Made by a program: the position numbers and the translations under genes. From positions 14,029,901 through 14,093,900 of the forward strand of contig NC_080542.1 in NCBI RefSeq assembly GCF_028640845.1: a stretch of DNA of 64,000 nt, written 5' to 3'. Source of the stretch: Ahaetulla prasina (taxonomy: Eukaryota; Chordata; Lepidosauria; Squamata; Colubridae). Positions within the stretch are counted from its first letter, which is position 1; every line of letters starts with the position of its first letter. Below, in pieces: positions 37,601 to 45,733 of the stretch. Below the pieces are notes generated by a model, which made no database searches, was not told the origin of the DNA, and saw only the letters and a list, made by a program, of their open reading frames with translations.

Positions 37601-38969
37601 TCTGATTATGTTTTTGATCTTAGATGTCCATTTTAGGTCTTGAGATATGATAGAACCTAGAAATTTGAAGGTCTCTACTGTTCTACATTAAATGAACTCC
37701 TTTAGCACTTAACACTCACTGTATATACTACTTCATGGTGCTTTACAGCTCCTTCTAAGCAGTTTACAGAATCAGCATATTGCTCCCAACAATCTGGGTC
37801 CTCATTTTACTGATCTCTAAAGGATGGAAGGCTGAGTCAATCTTGAGCCAGTGGGAATCGAACTGCTGGAAGTTGGCAGAATTAGCTGCAATACTGCATT
37901 CTAACCACTGTGCCAGCAAGGCACCTTTAGGGAATCTTGGAGTTGAATTTCTTTCACTAACTTTCGTCCCCCAGAATCTACTTTTCTGTTACTTTGAAAA
38001 TGATAATAGAGTACCTTCTACATTGTCATAATAATATTTTCATCATTCATTTCTACAGATATGGATGATTGTTTGGCATGCCCAGAAGGACAATATCCAA
38101 ATAACAACCATGACTCGTGCCTTCCAAAACATATAACTTTCCTGTCTTATGAAGACCCATTAGGGATCAGTTTGGCCACTACTGCAATTGTTTTTGCTTG
38201 CATTGCCACTGTGGTGCTTGGGATTTTCATCAAATACCAGGACACTCCCATTGTCAAGGCCAACAACCGGAACATCACCTACCTTCTTCTCGTCTCCCTT
38301 GTGCTCTCATTCCTTTGCAGCTTGTTATTCATTGGACAACCTGAAAAGGTGACCTGCCTTTTGCGACAAACTGCTTTTGGGATTGTCTTCTCAGTAGCTA
38401 TTTCTTGTGTATTGGCCAAAACCATCATTGTGATTTTAGCTTTCATGGCTTCAATGCCAGGATCCAAGATGAGGCGATGGCTCGGGAAACCATTAGATAA
38501 TTACATTGTTCTTTCTTGTTCCCTCATTCAAATCATTGTTTGCAATGTATGGCTTGTAACTTCACCCCCGTATCCAGATGCTGATATGAACTTAGTGGCA
38601 GATGAAATCATCCTGGGATGTAATGAAGGCTCTACGCTCATGTTTTACTGTGTCTTGTTGTACCTGCTTTTCCTTGCCATTGTTGGTTTCAGTGTGGCTT
38701 TCCAAGCACGGCATTTACCAGACAGTTTTAATGAGACCAAGTTTATCTTCTTCAGCCTGTTGTGTTTTTGCAGTGTCTGGTTATCCTTTATTCCAACGTA
38801 TCTGAGTACCAAGGGGAAATATATGGTGGCAGTGGAGATCTTTTCCATTCTGTCTTCCAGTGCAGGGTTATTGGGTTGCATCTTTTCCCCCAAATGCTTT
38901 GTTATTCTACTAAGGCCTGATCTGAATACTAAAAAGCAGTTAATGAGAGGCAAGAAAGAAGAAATATAG
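21044..38969 (+). CDS. V2R copy 2, vomeronasal type-2 receptor, six exons, apparently intact
   Basis: Exons are 21044-21267, 22624-22915, 25342-26184, 32522-32743, 34562-34688 and 38059-38969. All introns are GT..AG and the total is 873 codons (872 residues); exon 1 carries one extra codon relative to copy 1. The domain order is the same: signal peptide, Venus-flytrap domain, nine-Cys linker, seven membrane segments. It is the closest paralogue of copy 1, and exon boundaries and phases are identical. Introns 2, 3 and 5 are swollen by retroelement insertions; intron 3 is 6.3 kb against 0.63 kb in copy 1. The ligand-binding exon carries several radical substitutions relative to copy 1 while the membrane domain changes are mostly conservative. 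Expected role is a chemosignal receptor in vomeronasal neurons; ligand unknown. Confidence 0.92.
21694..21867 (+). repeat. (CTAT)n microsatellite in V2R copy 2 intron 1
   Basis: Almost pure CTAT units with two ATCAT interruptions, at the position of the compound array of copy 1. Bases 21868-22623 hold TG-rich sequence and otherwise nothing recognisable. The SINE of copy 1 intron 1 is absent. Confidence 0.95.
22624..22915 (+). CDS. V2R copy 2 exon 2
   Basis: Acceptor TCTAG, donor CAG|GTAAAG, 292 bp. Contains [19 protein letters not shown] and ends KIPQ. Relative to copy 1 it differs at a cluster around TYHGSMEF (TYLCSLEF in copy 1), including loss of a Cys. Confidence 0.92.
23459..24830 (-). 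mobile_element. LINE B (L2/L3-like) 3' half in V2R copy 2 intron 2
   Basis: Short (AATAG)n, the TTATTGGCCAAGTGTGATTG-type block, and minus-strand coding with [20 protein letters not shown] and a decayed catalytic region [16 protein letters not shown] tail (23556-23624) has inserted in its UTR. Frameshifts make it inactive. Absent from copy 1 intron 2. Confidence 0.82.
23556..23624 (-). mobile_element. SINE 3' tail fragment inside LINE B
   Basis: Minus-strand reading GCCACCCTGAGTCTTCGGAG with GGGCGGGATATAAATG, the 3' end of the SINE that is complete at 26506-26785. Confidence 0.6.
24960..25200 (+). mobile_element. LINE C (L2-like) 3' tail, copy 2 intron 2
   Basis: T-rich stretch ending CCCTGAGTCCTTTGGGAGAA, GGGCGGTATAG and (AAAT)n. 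Absent from copy 1. Confidence 0.6.
25342..26184 (+). CDS. V2R copy 2 exon 3
   Basis: Acceptor CCAAG, donor TGGCAG|GTATCT, 843 bp as in copy 1. Substitutions against copy 1 include FTSARF for [16 protein letters not shown] for IRFFHGALSF, and TPLLEN for NPLSEN, all in the ligand-binding fold. Confidence 0.93.
26426..26505 (-). repeat. (AATAG)n array, LINE B tail
   Basis: Sixteen AATAG units. The SINE at 26506 has landed in it; the array and 3' UTR block resume at 26790-26845. Confidence 0.93.
26506..26785 (+). mobile_element. tRNA-derived SINE (complete), inserted in LINE B tail
   Basis: Head with GACTCACCAGGCTAATGC, body GGTTGACTCAGCCTTCCATC and GACCCAGATTGTTGGGG, and 3' end CCGCCCTGAGTCTTCAGAGA plus GGGCGGGATATAAATTC. 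Other copies at 32175-32463 and 46456-46738. Confidence 0.7.
27085..27300 (-). mobile_element. BovB/RTE LINE fragments
   Basis: TTGTGGTTCAGTTGCTAAGT at about 27094 is the BovB 3' end; the adjacent TTCATTTAAGAAGACCTTC stretch matches the BovB RT region at about 63755. An internal deletion joins them. Confidence 0.6.
27471..27811. mobile_element. hAT MITE with perfect 8-bp target duplication
   Basis: Ends CAGGGTTCAACAACC and GTTGCTGACCCCTG. ATTTAGGT is duplicated exactly at 27463-27470 and 27812-27819. The GAGCCGCGAGTTGCTGACCC end is typical of Charlie-like hAT MITEs. 27820-28080 holds nothing recognised. Confidence 0.8.
28241..28312 (+). repeat. (TA)n array, left of PLE palindrome
   Basis: About 35 TA units, preceded from 28140 by imperfect TA-rich DNA. 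Confidence 0.93.
28313..28511. mobile_element. PLE tip palindrome (two inverted Penelope-like termini)
   Basis: Two copies of the PLE tip lie back to back, GGTCTTTGTTGTTGGG at 28315 and its complement CCAAAGACCTAT near 28510, with the centre near 28413. TTGGAAGTGTCTTGGCGGCG is in the left arm. The hammerhead-like core has lost the bases around GAAAC in both arms. No coding sequence. TA arrays lie directly on both sides. Confidence 0.72.
28542..28622 (+). repeat. (TA)n array, right of PLE palindrome
   Basis: About 40 TA units. Confidence 0.93.
28623..28988. mobile_element. MITE-like element with repeated GAGTATAAGCCG motif
   Basis: GAGTATAAGCCG or close variants occur about seven times, the last in inverse orientation (CTCGGCTTATACTCGAGTAT at 28962). 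TA-rich ends suggest insertion at TA. Non-autonomous DNA transposon; superfamily uncertain. Confidence 0.5.
28990..29625 (-). mobile_element. LINE A (CR1-superclade) 3' fragment, copy 2 intron 3
   Basis: Minus-strand C-terminal coding open over about 29066-29625 with [37 protein letters not shown] and [15 protein letters not shown]. 29626-29871 upstream is unrelated and unassigned; its ACAATAAAGAGCTCTTCC recalls an LTR R region. Confidence 0.8.
29889..31703 (+). mobile_element. L1 ORF1-only (HAL1-like) retrotransposon with 17-bp target duplication
   Basis: AACAGTAATCTGGATTA is duplicated exactly at 29872-29888 and 31704-31720. The insert has a GC-rich 5' UTR, decayed L1 ORF1 (30596-31433), a 3' UTR with GACCAATAAAAACTTTTT, and an A-rich tail. 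No endonuclease or reverse transcriptase (ORF2) is present between ORF1 and the tail. HAL1 elements of mammals have the same plan and depend on L1 in trans. Confidence 0.75.
30596..31433 (+). pseudogene. L1 ORF1p-like coding remnant
   Basis: ATG at 30596 opens [19 protein letters not shown], a charged coiled-coil-like start, which stops early at a frameshift near 30745. Later frames carry FRRM-like [10 protein letters not shown] (30970), then the C-terminal domain stretch [20 protein letters not shown] at about 31080-31140 and a Glu/Ala-rich tail ending at 31433. L1 ORF1p is an RNA-binding trimeric chaperone. At least three frame breaks make this copy inactive. Confidence 0.72.
31722..31910 (-). 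mobile_element. BovB/RTE LINE endonuclease start
   Basis: Minus-strand translation [20 protein letters not shown] then [17 protein letters not shown] matches the N-terminal endonuclease of BovB. Truncated. Confidence 0.72.
32175..32463 (-). mobile_element. tRNA-derived SINE just before V2R copy 2 exon 4
   Basis: Minus-strand copy of the SINE at 26506: head GTGGCTCAGACTGGTAAGAC, B-box-like GGTTCACGCCCC, tail CCGCCCTGAGTCTTTGGAGA. It ends about 58 bp upstream of exon 4. Confidence 0.7.
32522..32743 (+). CDS. V2R copy 2 exon 4
   Basis: Acceptor TTTAG, donor AACCAG|GTACAT, 74 codons. Nearly identical to copy 1; GWIEPNSF replaces GWIGPNSF. It lies 6.3 kb after exon 3 because of repeats in intron 3. 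Confidence 0.92.
33342..33505 (-). mobile_element. LINE B 3' end, copy 2 intron 4
   Basis: Four AATAG units then TTATTGGCCAAGTGTGATTG and the start of the 3' UTR. Inserted in the old repeat shared with copy 1, which lacks it. Confidence 0.78.
33770..34135 (-). mobile_element. LINE A 3' fragment, copy 2 intron 4
   Basis: (TTTA)n tail, 3' UTR ending CACGCCCCTTACAGACC and C-terminal coding [19 protein letters not shown] on the minus strand. Absent from copy 1. Confidence 0.78.
34562..34688 (+). CDS. V2R copy 2 exon 5 (cysteine-rich linker)
   Basis: Acceptor TTCAG, donor AAAG|GTGAGG, 127 bp. The six Cys of the linker are all kept ([16 protein letters not shown]). Phase matches exon 6. Confidence 0.92.
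34873..36484 (-). mobile_element. LINE C (L2-like) 5'-truncated insertion, copy 2 intron 5
   Basis: Lies between homologous V2R intron halves; copy 1 has the joined site at about 11720 (GAACCTTGTCATCTC). Minus-strand order is RT, C-terminal domain, 3' end with CCCTGAGTCCTTCGGGAGAA, and (AAAT)n tail. Confidence 0.8.
35060..36484 (-). pseudogene. LINE C reverse transcriptase, 5' truncated, near-intact catalytic core
   Basis: Minus-strand frame shows [71 protein letters not shown] and [13 protein letters not shown], the RT blocks of L2/CR1-superclade LINEs with an intact YADD box. A stop interrupts the C-terminal part near 35424, after which homology continues ([15 protein letters not shown]). 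The endonuclease and ORF1 are missing, so it is a dead 5'-truncated copy. Confidence 0.8.
36788..37690 (-). mobile_element. LINE B 3' fragment, copy 2 intron 5
   Basis: Tail 36788-36902 is (AACAG)n followed by (AATAG)n, then the usual UTR and decayed RT C terminus. Orthologous in position to 12026-12865 of copy 1. Confidence 0.8.
37715..37925 (-). mobile_element. tRNA-derived SINE before V2R copy 2 exon 6
   Basis: Paralogue of 12885-13100; same orientation and distance from exon 6, so inserted before the duplication. Confidence 0.65.
38059..38969 (+). CDS. V2R copy 2 exon 6 (seven-transmembrane domain)
   Basis: Acceptor TCTACAG; 303 residues with the same seven membrane segments and V2R signatures as copy 1, TAG stop at 38967-38969. 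About 15 mostly conservative changes relative to copy 1, for example KYQD for KYRD and LFIGQPEK for LFIGKPEK. Confidence 0.95.
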
Positions 38970-39117
38970 CTCCATGATTGTTCAATGAATGATACATTCA
39001 CTGAAGATTACTCAGAATCTAGAACTAGTTCAGAATGAAGCCATTGCAATTCATGGGGATTGTCTTATTATTCTGAGTGCTTTAGCAACATATCTTCTGA
39101 TCCCACAGAAGAAGATA

Positions 39118-40115
39118 TAAGAATTATTTATTGGCCAAGCTTGATTGGACACACACAAGGAATTTGTCTCCGGTGCATAAGTTCTCATAAGCAACAAGTG
39201 ATAGTTGTTAGGAAATTGTTATTTGTCTAACTAGTTGGTCAGGCAATATATAAACCAACTATGTATGTTTGCAGTAAGAAAGATATTATGTTGCTTTAAG
39301 ACTATATTGCATCATCATGCATCCTGATTGGCTGAGCTCTGTAGCCAATGTACTTAGGGAAAGCTAAATTATGGTTTGTGGGGACACTACACCATTGTTA
39401 CCTGCGGATGTCCTGCAACTCTATATTTGAGCTCTATGCATGATCATTCCTTGATCATGGCTATTTACTGATTCTTTAATATTTACTGACTGTTGTGTAT
39501 TGAACTGTGTTCTTGAATGAAACTAAAGAAGATCTGGTTTGTTGTGCAAGTCTATGTTTGATAAGAAGACTTGATATCTGAAATATCCCTGGACTGACTT
39601 TATATGTGTATGACCTGTATTGTTTTTGGACTATGATTTTGCTTTTTCCCTAAAAGTAAAATATAATCAAACCCCAGTTCATTTGTATATTAACTGTTAT
39701 TGTCCACAATCATTCTCAGTCGCATTCATGTGTAATCTCAAAGGGTACTCTGCTCAGTAGTTCACAACATTTGATTATGAGCCAAGATTACCCTTAACAT
39801 TGGTTATGGGCCCAGAGTATCCATAACAATAGTCATAATCAAAAATGACAATCATCATAAATCATAGATATAACACTCAGTGATAGTCATAGGATGCTAA
39901 AGCAATCAACATAAATCATGAGATACAACAAGAGGTTATAGTCTTAAGGATCTAAGGAAATATGTTATATGAGATGAGAAGGATAATAAGTAATATAGCC
40001 ATATTAGGTGGTTTGACATCCCAGGGCATAGACAGTGTTATGGGAATTACAGAATGATACCATAGAGGAAAAACTGTCTTTGTGTCTGGTTGCCTTGGTG
40101 TGCAATGTCCTACAG
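39118..40115 (-). mobile_element. LINE B 3' end in 3' flank of V2R copy 2, split by a solo LTR
   Basis: Paralogue of 14287-14580. The LINE is interrupted at 39206-39828 by an LTR, and at 40116 the hAT-like element starts, as in copy 1. Confidence 0.75.
39206..39828. mobile_element. Solo LTR, 623 bp, with 5-bp target duplication
   Basis: Starts TGTTAGGAAATTG and ends GTATCCATAACA. ATAGT is duplicated at 39201-39205 and 39829-39833; copy 1 has the uninterrupted site (AAGTGATAGTCATAATC at about 14385). LTR family not recognised. Confidence 0.72.
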
Positions 40116-40274
40116 CAGACATGTCAAACTCAAGGCATGCGGGCCAGATCTGGCCCACAATGTGGTTAGATCTGGTCTGTGGGGCTGCCCTGAAGACAGT
40201 GAGTGGCTGGATCCCACTGCCTCAGCCCCAGCCCACCACAGCTCAGCTAGGTGTTCCCCCTAGGTGTGTGCATA
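40116..40274. mobile_element. hAT-like element, left piece
   Basis: CAGACATGTCAAACTCAAGG and following bases match the element at 14581. It breaks at 40274, where a second LINE B begins, and resumes at about 46262. Confidence 0.68.
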
Positions 40275-40669
40275 GGCGAATAGAATAAAATAGAATTTTA
40301 TTGGCCAAGTGTGATTGGACACACAAGGAATTTGTCTTGGTGCATACGCTCTCAGTGTACATAAAAGAAAAGATACGTTCATCAAGGTACAACATTTACA
40401 ACACAAATGATGGTCAATATATCAATCTAAATCATAAGGATTGCCAGCAACAAAGTTACAGTCATACAGTTATAAGTGGAAAGAGATTGGTGATGGGAAC
40501 GATGAGAAGATTAATAGTAGTGCAGATTTAGTAAATAGTTTGACAGTGTTGATGGAATTATTTGTTTAGCAGAGTGATGGCCTTTGGGAAAAAACTATTC
40601 TTGTGTCTAGTTGTTCTGGTGTGCAGTGCTCTATAGCCTCATTTTGAGGGTAGGAGTTGAAACAGTTTA

Positions 40670-40847
40670 TGTAATGTATCTTTAAAAGTTTTGGCGGGAA
40701 AATAGCACGTTGCTGATTGGTTAAAGCCACCGGCTAAACTGTATATAAAGAGAGGTTTTTCCCAGCCCGGGTTGCTGGGTTCACCATATAGTAAAGAGCT
40801 GTTGTCACTATCCTGGTCTCCTGCCTCGTTATTGCCCGAATCTAACA
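40670..40847 (+). repeat. Gypsy 5' LTR
   Basis: 178 bp, TGTAATGTATC..GAATCTAACA, with TATA-like CTGTATATAAAGAGAGG. The primer-binding region follows (TGGCGACGAAGGTGGG from 40849); the tRNA primer was not identified. Confidence 0.9.
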
Positions 40848-40946
40848 CTGGCGACGAAGGTGGGATTTCGAGGCTAAGAGCGCCAGGAAAAGAGCTGAAC
40901 TCACCAGGAAGACGCGAACCCAGCAAACAAGGGGCGGAAAGCAGCG

Positions 40947-43009
40947 ATGTCCAGCTACACACCGCCAGCGCCATTCGACCCAGCTAAGGAAAAATGGGGG
41001 TCATACATGGCTCGTTTCGAGTGTTTCCTCGAGGCGAACGAACTTCAAGGAGTTTCAGATAACAGGAAACGAGTGTATTTCCTGAGCCACTGCAGTCCAG
41101 AAGTGTTCGACACCGCAGAATCCCTGGCTGAGCCAACGCCGGTACAGTCGGTACCGTGGCAAACTCTGCAGACTCTATTGAAAACCCATTTTGCACCGAC
41201 GCCGTCCAAGTACGTGCAACGGTTCGAATTCGGGGAGCGCAGACAGCAAGAGGGCGAGTCCATCAGCGCATACATGGCTGCCCTGAGGAAAGCCTCAAAA
41301 CATTGCGAGTACCGAGACTTGGATGAGGCATTGCTGGAGCAACTCATCCGCGGGGTCAGGGACATCCGTTTGCGGAGGCGGCTGCTGTCTAAAAGCAACC
41401 TAACGCTGGCAAACGCCTTGGACGAAGCCAGGGCTCACGAGATGTCTACCCAAGCGGCGGAAACCCTACAAAAGCAAGTCACACCAACGGCCGGTGCGAA
41501 ATCAACCCCGGTCCACAATGAAAAGGTCCAGGCCGAATCGGAGGGCGAGGAAGAGGAAGGATTCCACACCGGAAGGCCGGAGAATGAAGACCGGGGTGAC
41601 TGCGCGAGTTGCGGAGGGCAACACCAACGACAACAATGCAGATTTAAGGATGCAACGTGTCGGCGATGCGAAAGGAAGGGGCACCTAGCACAAGTCTGTC
41701 GAGCTCCCCAACCTTCCCGCCAAAAATTCAAACCGGCCAATCAGAGCGCGGGAACGGCGAAGCGGCCCGCGAGTGGTCAGTTTAAAAAAGGCGCGAAGTT
41801 GAATCAGACTGTCGTGAGAGTGGGTCACGCATCAACACGCATAGAAAAAAAAATCTTTACAAAAGCAAAGATTGAGGGGGTGCCGTGCCGTTTGGAGGTG
41901 GACACCGGCTCATCAATCACGATCATGTCCTGGGACACTCTCGTGAGAGCCTTACCAGCCATCGCAAAGCGCAAGCTGCAACCACAGAAATTAAAGGTAC
42001 AAGACTACCAAGGGAATCGCATCCCCGTCCGAGGGGTAACGTCCGTCCACGTCGAGTATGGACAATACAAGAAAACTCTGCCCATCACCATCGTCGATGG
42101 GACCCTGCCAAGCTTGTTGGGACTGGACTGGTTCCGAGCATTGGGCATGGGAGTGACTGGAATCTTCAGAAACGAAGTCGCCCTCAAAGACGCACTCGTG
42201 AAAGAATTTGGGGACGTTTTCAGAGACTGCCTGGGCAAGTACACGGGGACCCCTATCTCGTTTAACCTAGACCCCCAAGTTGCCCCTATCCGTCTAAAAG
42301 CTAGAAGGGTCCCGTTCGCCCTAAAGCCCAGGATTGACCGGGAACTGGACAAGCTAGTAAACCAGGGAATTCTAGTGCCAGTTGACCATGCTAAGTGGGA
42401 GACCCCTATAGTCACCCCAGTCAAACCGGACGGTCGGTCCGGATTTGCGCTGACTACAAGGCAACGCAACAAAGCGTTGCAAAAGAGTGCTTACCCCGTT
42501 CCGGTGGTACAGCACTTACTGCACTCAATGGGGCAAGGGCAAGTTTTTGCCAAGCTAGACTTGGCCCAAGCCTATCAACAGCTGCCCGTAGATAGCAGCA
42601 CAGCCGAAGCGCAGACAATTGTGACGCACAGAGGGGCTTTTAAGTGTACCCGGTTACAGTTTGGGGTTAGTGTGGCTCCAGGGTTATTTCAGAACCTAAT
42701 GGAGCGGCTATTGCAGGGCCTACCAGGGGTGGTACCATACTTTGACGATGTACTGGTATCCGCTGAAAATCTAGAGGAATTAGGGGTAAGGCTGCGAAAA
42801 GTTTTGGGCATTTTCCGATCTGCCGGTCTCACGGTTAAACTGAACAAATGCCAGATCGGGGTTGAGTCTGTGGAATTCCTGGGCTACCGGATAGACAGGG
42901 AAGGGATTCACCCCAATGAGAGCAAGGTACAGGCCATCAGGAAAGCCCCGGTTCCAAAGACCAAAACGGAGTTACAGGCATTCTTAGGTCTGGTCAACTT
43001 CTACGCAGT
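40947..43009 (+). CDS. Gypsy gag-pol, first part (gag, protease, reverse transcriptase)
   Basis: ATG at 40947 opens MSSYTPPAPFDPAKEKWG, a Gypsy gag start. Residues about 218-252 hold two CCHC-type knuckles (CASCGGQHQRQQC and CRRCERKGHLAQVC). The aspartic protease active site is VDTGSS at about residue 318. Reverse transcriptase covers about residues 445-688 with KLDLAQAYQQLP, FGVSVAPGLFQNLM and the catalytic YFDDV. Between about 42432 and 42475 the reading frame leaves the RT block (RICADYK appears in another frame) and then returns, so two offsetting indels replace a conserved block. The frame then runs into the solo LTR at 43010, where an artefactual tail continues to 43313. Confidence 0.85.
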
Positions 43010-43530
43010 TGTTGTGTCTTGCCCGCCCTCAGAGCAGCCGGGGCCTTCTTACCTGCTCCCCAACACTGAGGAATGTATGCCTTCCGGCCCAAGTCCTGGC
43101 TCCATGCCCCCACAAACTGCAGAAGAAGGAGCATCTCCCTGCCCCAGCCCTGACTCCATGCCCAGGCAAACGGAGCAGCTAGACCCCTCCCCCTCATCCA
43201 CAGCAGGTGAGCCTGAGGAGGGTTTACTCCCAAGAACAGCTGATTGGAGTGACCCTCGCATCAGAAGATTGGAGAGGCGGAGGCAACAGAGGGAAGGGAG
43301 GGGCAGGCCTTAATGAGTGCTGAGTCATGGAGCCACACCCCATGGCCTATATAAAGGAGCTACTTTCTGGCAGTCTCTGAGTCAGGCAAAAGTCAAACTT
43401 ATCTTGCTGAAGTCACTTACTGGTCTCCTGCCTGCTCTGAGGACTTTGCTAGGACTTTGGGCAGAGCTGCAGAGGCAAGCCTGATTCGGATTTCCCGGAC
43501 CCAGCCGTCAGCGGAGGAGTGGACACGACA
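43010..43530 (+). mobile_element. Solo LTR (521 bp) nested in the Gypsy pol gene
   Basis: Starts TGTTGTGTCTTGCCC and ends GTGGACACGACA, short inverted ends, with the 5-bp duplication GCAGT at 43005-43009 and 43531-43535. It has a TATA-like CCTATATAAAGGAG. A partial relative lies at 19003-19256. The frame through it to 43313 is Pro/Ser-rich and is not part of pol. Confidence 0.85.
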
Positions 43531-45504
43531 GCAGTATTCTTAAGGAATAAGGCAACAGTAGCCGAGCCGCTGCATAAATTACTAGCTAAGACGGCTGCAT
43601 GGTCTTGGGGAAAGGCGGAAGCTAGGGCATTCGAAGGGGTAAAGAATCTCCTAACGAGTTATAGCCTCCTTATCCAATACAATGGCACGCTGCCATTAGT
43701 GTTAAGCTGCGATGCATCTCCCTATGGGGTGGGGGCTGTGCTCAGCCACAGGTTACCAAATGGCACAGAAGCCCCTATTGCATACTACTCCCGAACCATG
43801 TCATCAACTGAAAGGAATTATAGCCAGCTTGATAAGGAAGCCTTGGCTATAGTTTCAGGAGTAAAGAAATTCCATGAATATGTATTTGGTCGTGATTTTG
43901 AAATCATCACGGACCATAGACCCTTGCTAGGTCTGTTGGCAGGCGACCGCCCAACGCCCGTGGCACTCTCGCCCAGACTGACCAGATGGACTATCTTCCT
44001 GGCAGCGTATTCTTACAAATTACTACACCGGCCAGGAAAGGAATTAGGGCATGCAGACGCCCTGAGCAGATGCCCGTTACCAGAGACTATCGAAGACCCC
44101 ACTCCGGGGATACCAGTTCTGCTAATTGACTCTTTGGACTCTGGCCCAGTTACATCCAAAGAGGTGGCTCGGGCGTCGTATAAGGACATTACGATAAGAA
44201 CTGTGATTGGTTGGATACAAAGAGGTTGGCCCGCTGCGCCGGGTGAGTGTTTTAAAGAGTTTGTAAAAAAACGTGGGGAACTCTTGGCTCAAGGGGGGTG
44301 CCTGCTATGGGGGGATCGAGTGGTGATCCCGGAAAAATTGAGAAAAAAGGTATTGGATCTACTTCACGAAGGCCACCCAGGGATCGTGAGAATGAAGGGT
44401 CTAGCGAGGAGCTATGTGTGGTGGCCCTTAATGGACTCGGAAATTGCTGAAAGGGTAGGGAAATGCCAGGCCTGCCAGGAGTCCAGACCGCTACCCCCAA
44501 CGGCCCCGATTCGGGAATGGGAGAGACCCCAGGGCCCCTGGTCTAGGATCCATATCGATTTTGCTGGCCCCTTCCACGGCCAAACCTTTTTGGTAGTAGT
44601 CGATGCCTACTCCAAATGGCTGGAAATCATTCTCATGAGATCCATGACAGCCGATGCCGTGATTTCAGTCCTACGGCACCTATTTGTAACCCACGGGTTG
44701 CCCGACACGTTAGTCTCCGATAACGGCCCGCAATTCACGGCAACCCAGTTTGAGGGGTACTTGGCAGAGGAGGGCATCCGACATGTCCTCTCGGCGCCTT
44801 TCCACCCTGCGACGAACGGCCTTGCAGAACGTTTCGTTCGGAGCGCAAAGGAAGCATTGTCCAGAATCAGGCCAGGCAATTGGCAAACAAAAATTGATAC
44901 ATATCTAGCAGTCCAACACAGAACCCCCTGTGTAACAACTGGCCGCAGCCCGGCCGAGCTATTAATGGGTCGGAAGCTTAGATGCCCACTAGACCGTTTA
45001 AACCCAAGCTACACACCAGACGGTTACAAAGGGGCACACGGTAAAACAAGAGAGATGGCAGTAGGCGACCTAGTGTGGGCACACAACTACAGCGAGGGCC
45101 CGACCTGGTTAGCAGGAAAAGTCCTAGAAATAACAGGACCAAAATCATATCTAGTCGAGATAGAGGATGGCCGGGTATGGAAACGCCACATAGATCAAAT
45201 AAGGAAACGCATAACCGATAAAACAGACCCTGACTATTCAATGTATGAATACACAGCTGACTCAACCCCGGGGCAAACGCGAGACTTATCTGAGTTCCAG
45301 GAGGTCCAGCGACGCCAACCGGTTCCTCCTGAAAACAGCAGGGACGACTCTGCAATTAATCCAGGGCCGGATGGCCTAGAGGAGGAGCTGAGAGGAACAA
45401 ACAGTCCCTCCGGTCAGCTCGACTCACTCCCAGAGAATGAATTGTGCAGGTCTGAAAGAGTCAGGAGACGCCCAGTCTACTTGCGTGATTACGTTGAGAA
45501 ATAA
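43531..45504 (+). CDS. Gypsy pol, second part (RNase H, integrase)
   Basis: Open from the right target duplication to the stop at 45504. RNase H shows LSCDASPYGVGAVLSH and TDHRPLLGLL. The integrase zinc-binding part lies near 44350-44480 (LLHEGHPGIVRMKG, CQACQ). The core DDE residues are in IHIDFAGPF, VSDNGPQF and ATNGLAERF. The C-terminal stretch YLVEIEDGRVWKRHIDQ is typical of this lineage. The inserted LTR plus duplication is 526 bp, which explains the frame offset from the first part. Cleaves and joins element cDNA into chromosomal DNA in intact relatives. Confidence 0.87.
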   Translation, partial: AVFLRNKATVAEPLHKLLAKTAAWSWGKAEARAFEGVKNLLTSYSLLIQYNGTLPLVLSCDASPYGVGAVLSHRLPNGTEAPIAYYSRTMSSTERNYSQLDKEALAIVSGVKKFHEYVFGRDFEIITDHRPLLGLLAGDRPTPVALSPRLTRWTIFLAAYSYKLLHRPGKELGHADALSRCPLPETIEDPTPGIPVLLIDSLDSGPVTSKEVARASYKDITIRTVIGWIQRGWPAAPGECFKEFVKKRGELLAQGGCLLWGDRVVIPEKLRKKVLDLLHEGHPGIVRMKGLARSYVWWPLMDSEIAERVGKCQACQESRPLPPTAPIREWERPQGPWSRIHIDFAGPFHGQTFLVVVDAYSKWLEIILMRSMTADAVISVLRHLFVTHGLPDTLVSDNGPQFTATQFEGYLAEEGIRHVLSAPFHPATNGLAERFVRSAKEALSRIRPGNWQTKIDTYLAVQHRTPCVTTGRSPAELLMGRKLRCPLDRLNPSYTPDGYKGAHGKTREMAVGDLVWAHNYSEGPTWLAGKVLEITGPKSYLVEIEDGRVWKRHIDQIRKRITDKTDPDYSMYEYTADSTPGQTRDLSEFQEVQRRQPVPPENSRDDSAINPGPDGLEEELRGTNSPSGQLDSLPENELCRSERVRRRPVYLRDYVEK

Positions 45505-45539
45505 GATGTAAAAATTAGGTAAATATTGGTAAAGTGTTT

Positions 45540-45555
45540 TCTGGGAGGGAAGGAG
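45540..45555 (+). other. Polypurine tract of the Gypsy element
   Basis: CTGGGAGGGAAGGAGTG directly precedes the 3' LTR, the expected plus-strand primer site. Confidence 0.6.
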
Positions 45556-45733
45556 TGTAATGTATCTTTAAAAGTTTTGGCGGGAAAATAGCACGTTGCT
45601 GATTGGTTAAAGCCACCGGCTAAACTGTATATAAAGAGAGGTTTTTCCCAGCCCGGGTTGCTGGGTTCACCATATAGTAAAGAGCTGTTGTCACTATCCT
45701 GGTCTCCTGCCTCGTTATTGCCCGAATCTAACA
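45556..45733 (+). repeat. Gypsy 3' LTR
   Basis: 178 bp, no difference from the 5' LTR seen by direct reading. Confidence 0.9.

Larger units (their letters stand above)
40670..45733 (+). mobile_element. Ty3/Gypsy LTR retrotransposon (Mag/K02A2.6-like), recent insertion
   Basis: LTRs of 178 bp at 40670-40847 and 45556-45733 are identical by eye, run TG..CA, and are flanked by a 5-bp duplication GTTTA at 40665-40669 and 45734-45738. Internal order is gag with zinc knuckles, protease, reverse transcriptase, RNase H, integrase, as in Ty3/Gypsy. A 521-bp solo LTR has split pol. It sits inside LINE B. Confidence 0.9.

Noticed and set aside
43010..43313. C-terminal Pro/Ser-rich domain of the Gypsy polyprotein
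   Set aside because: This segment is a nested solo LTR with its own 5-bp target duplication; the frame is accidental.
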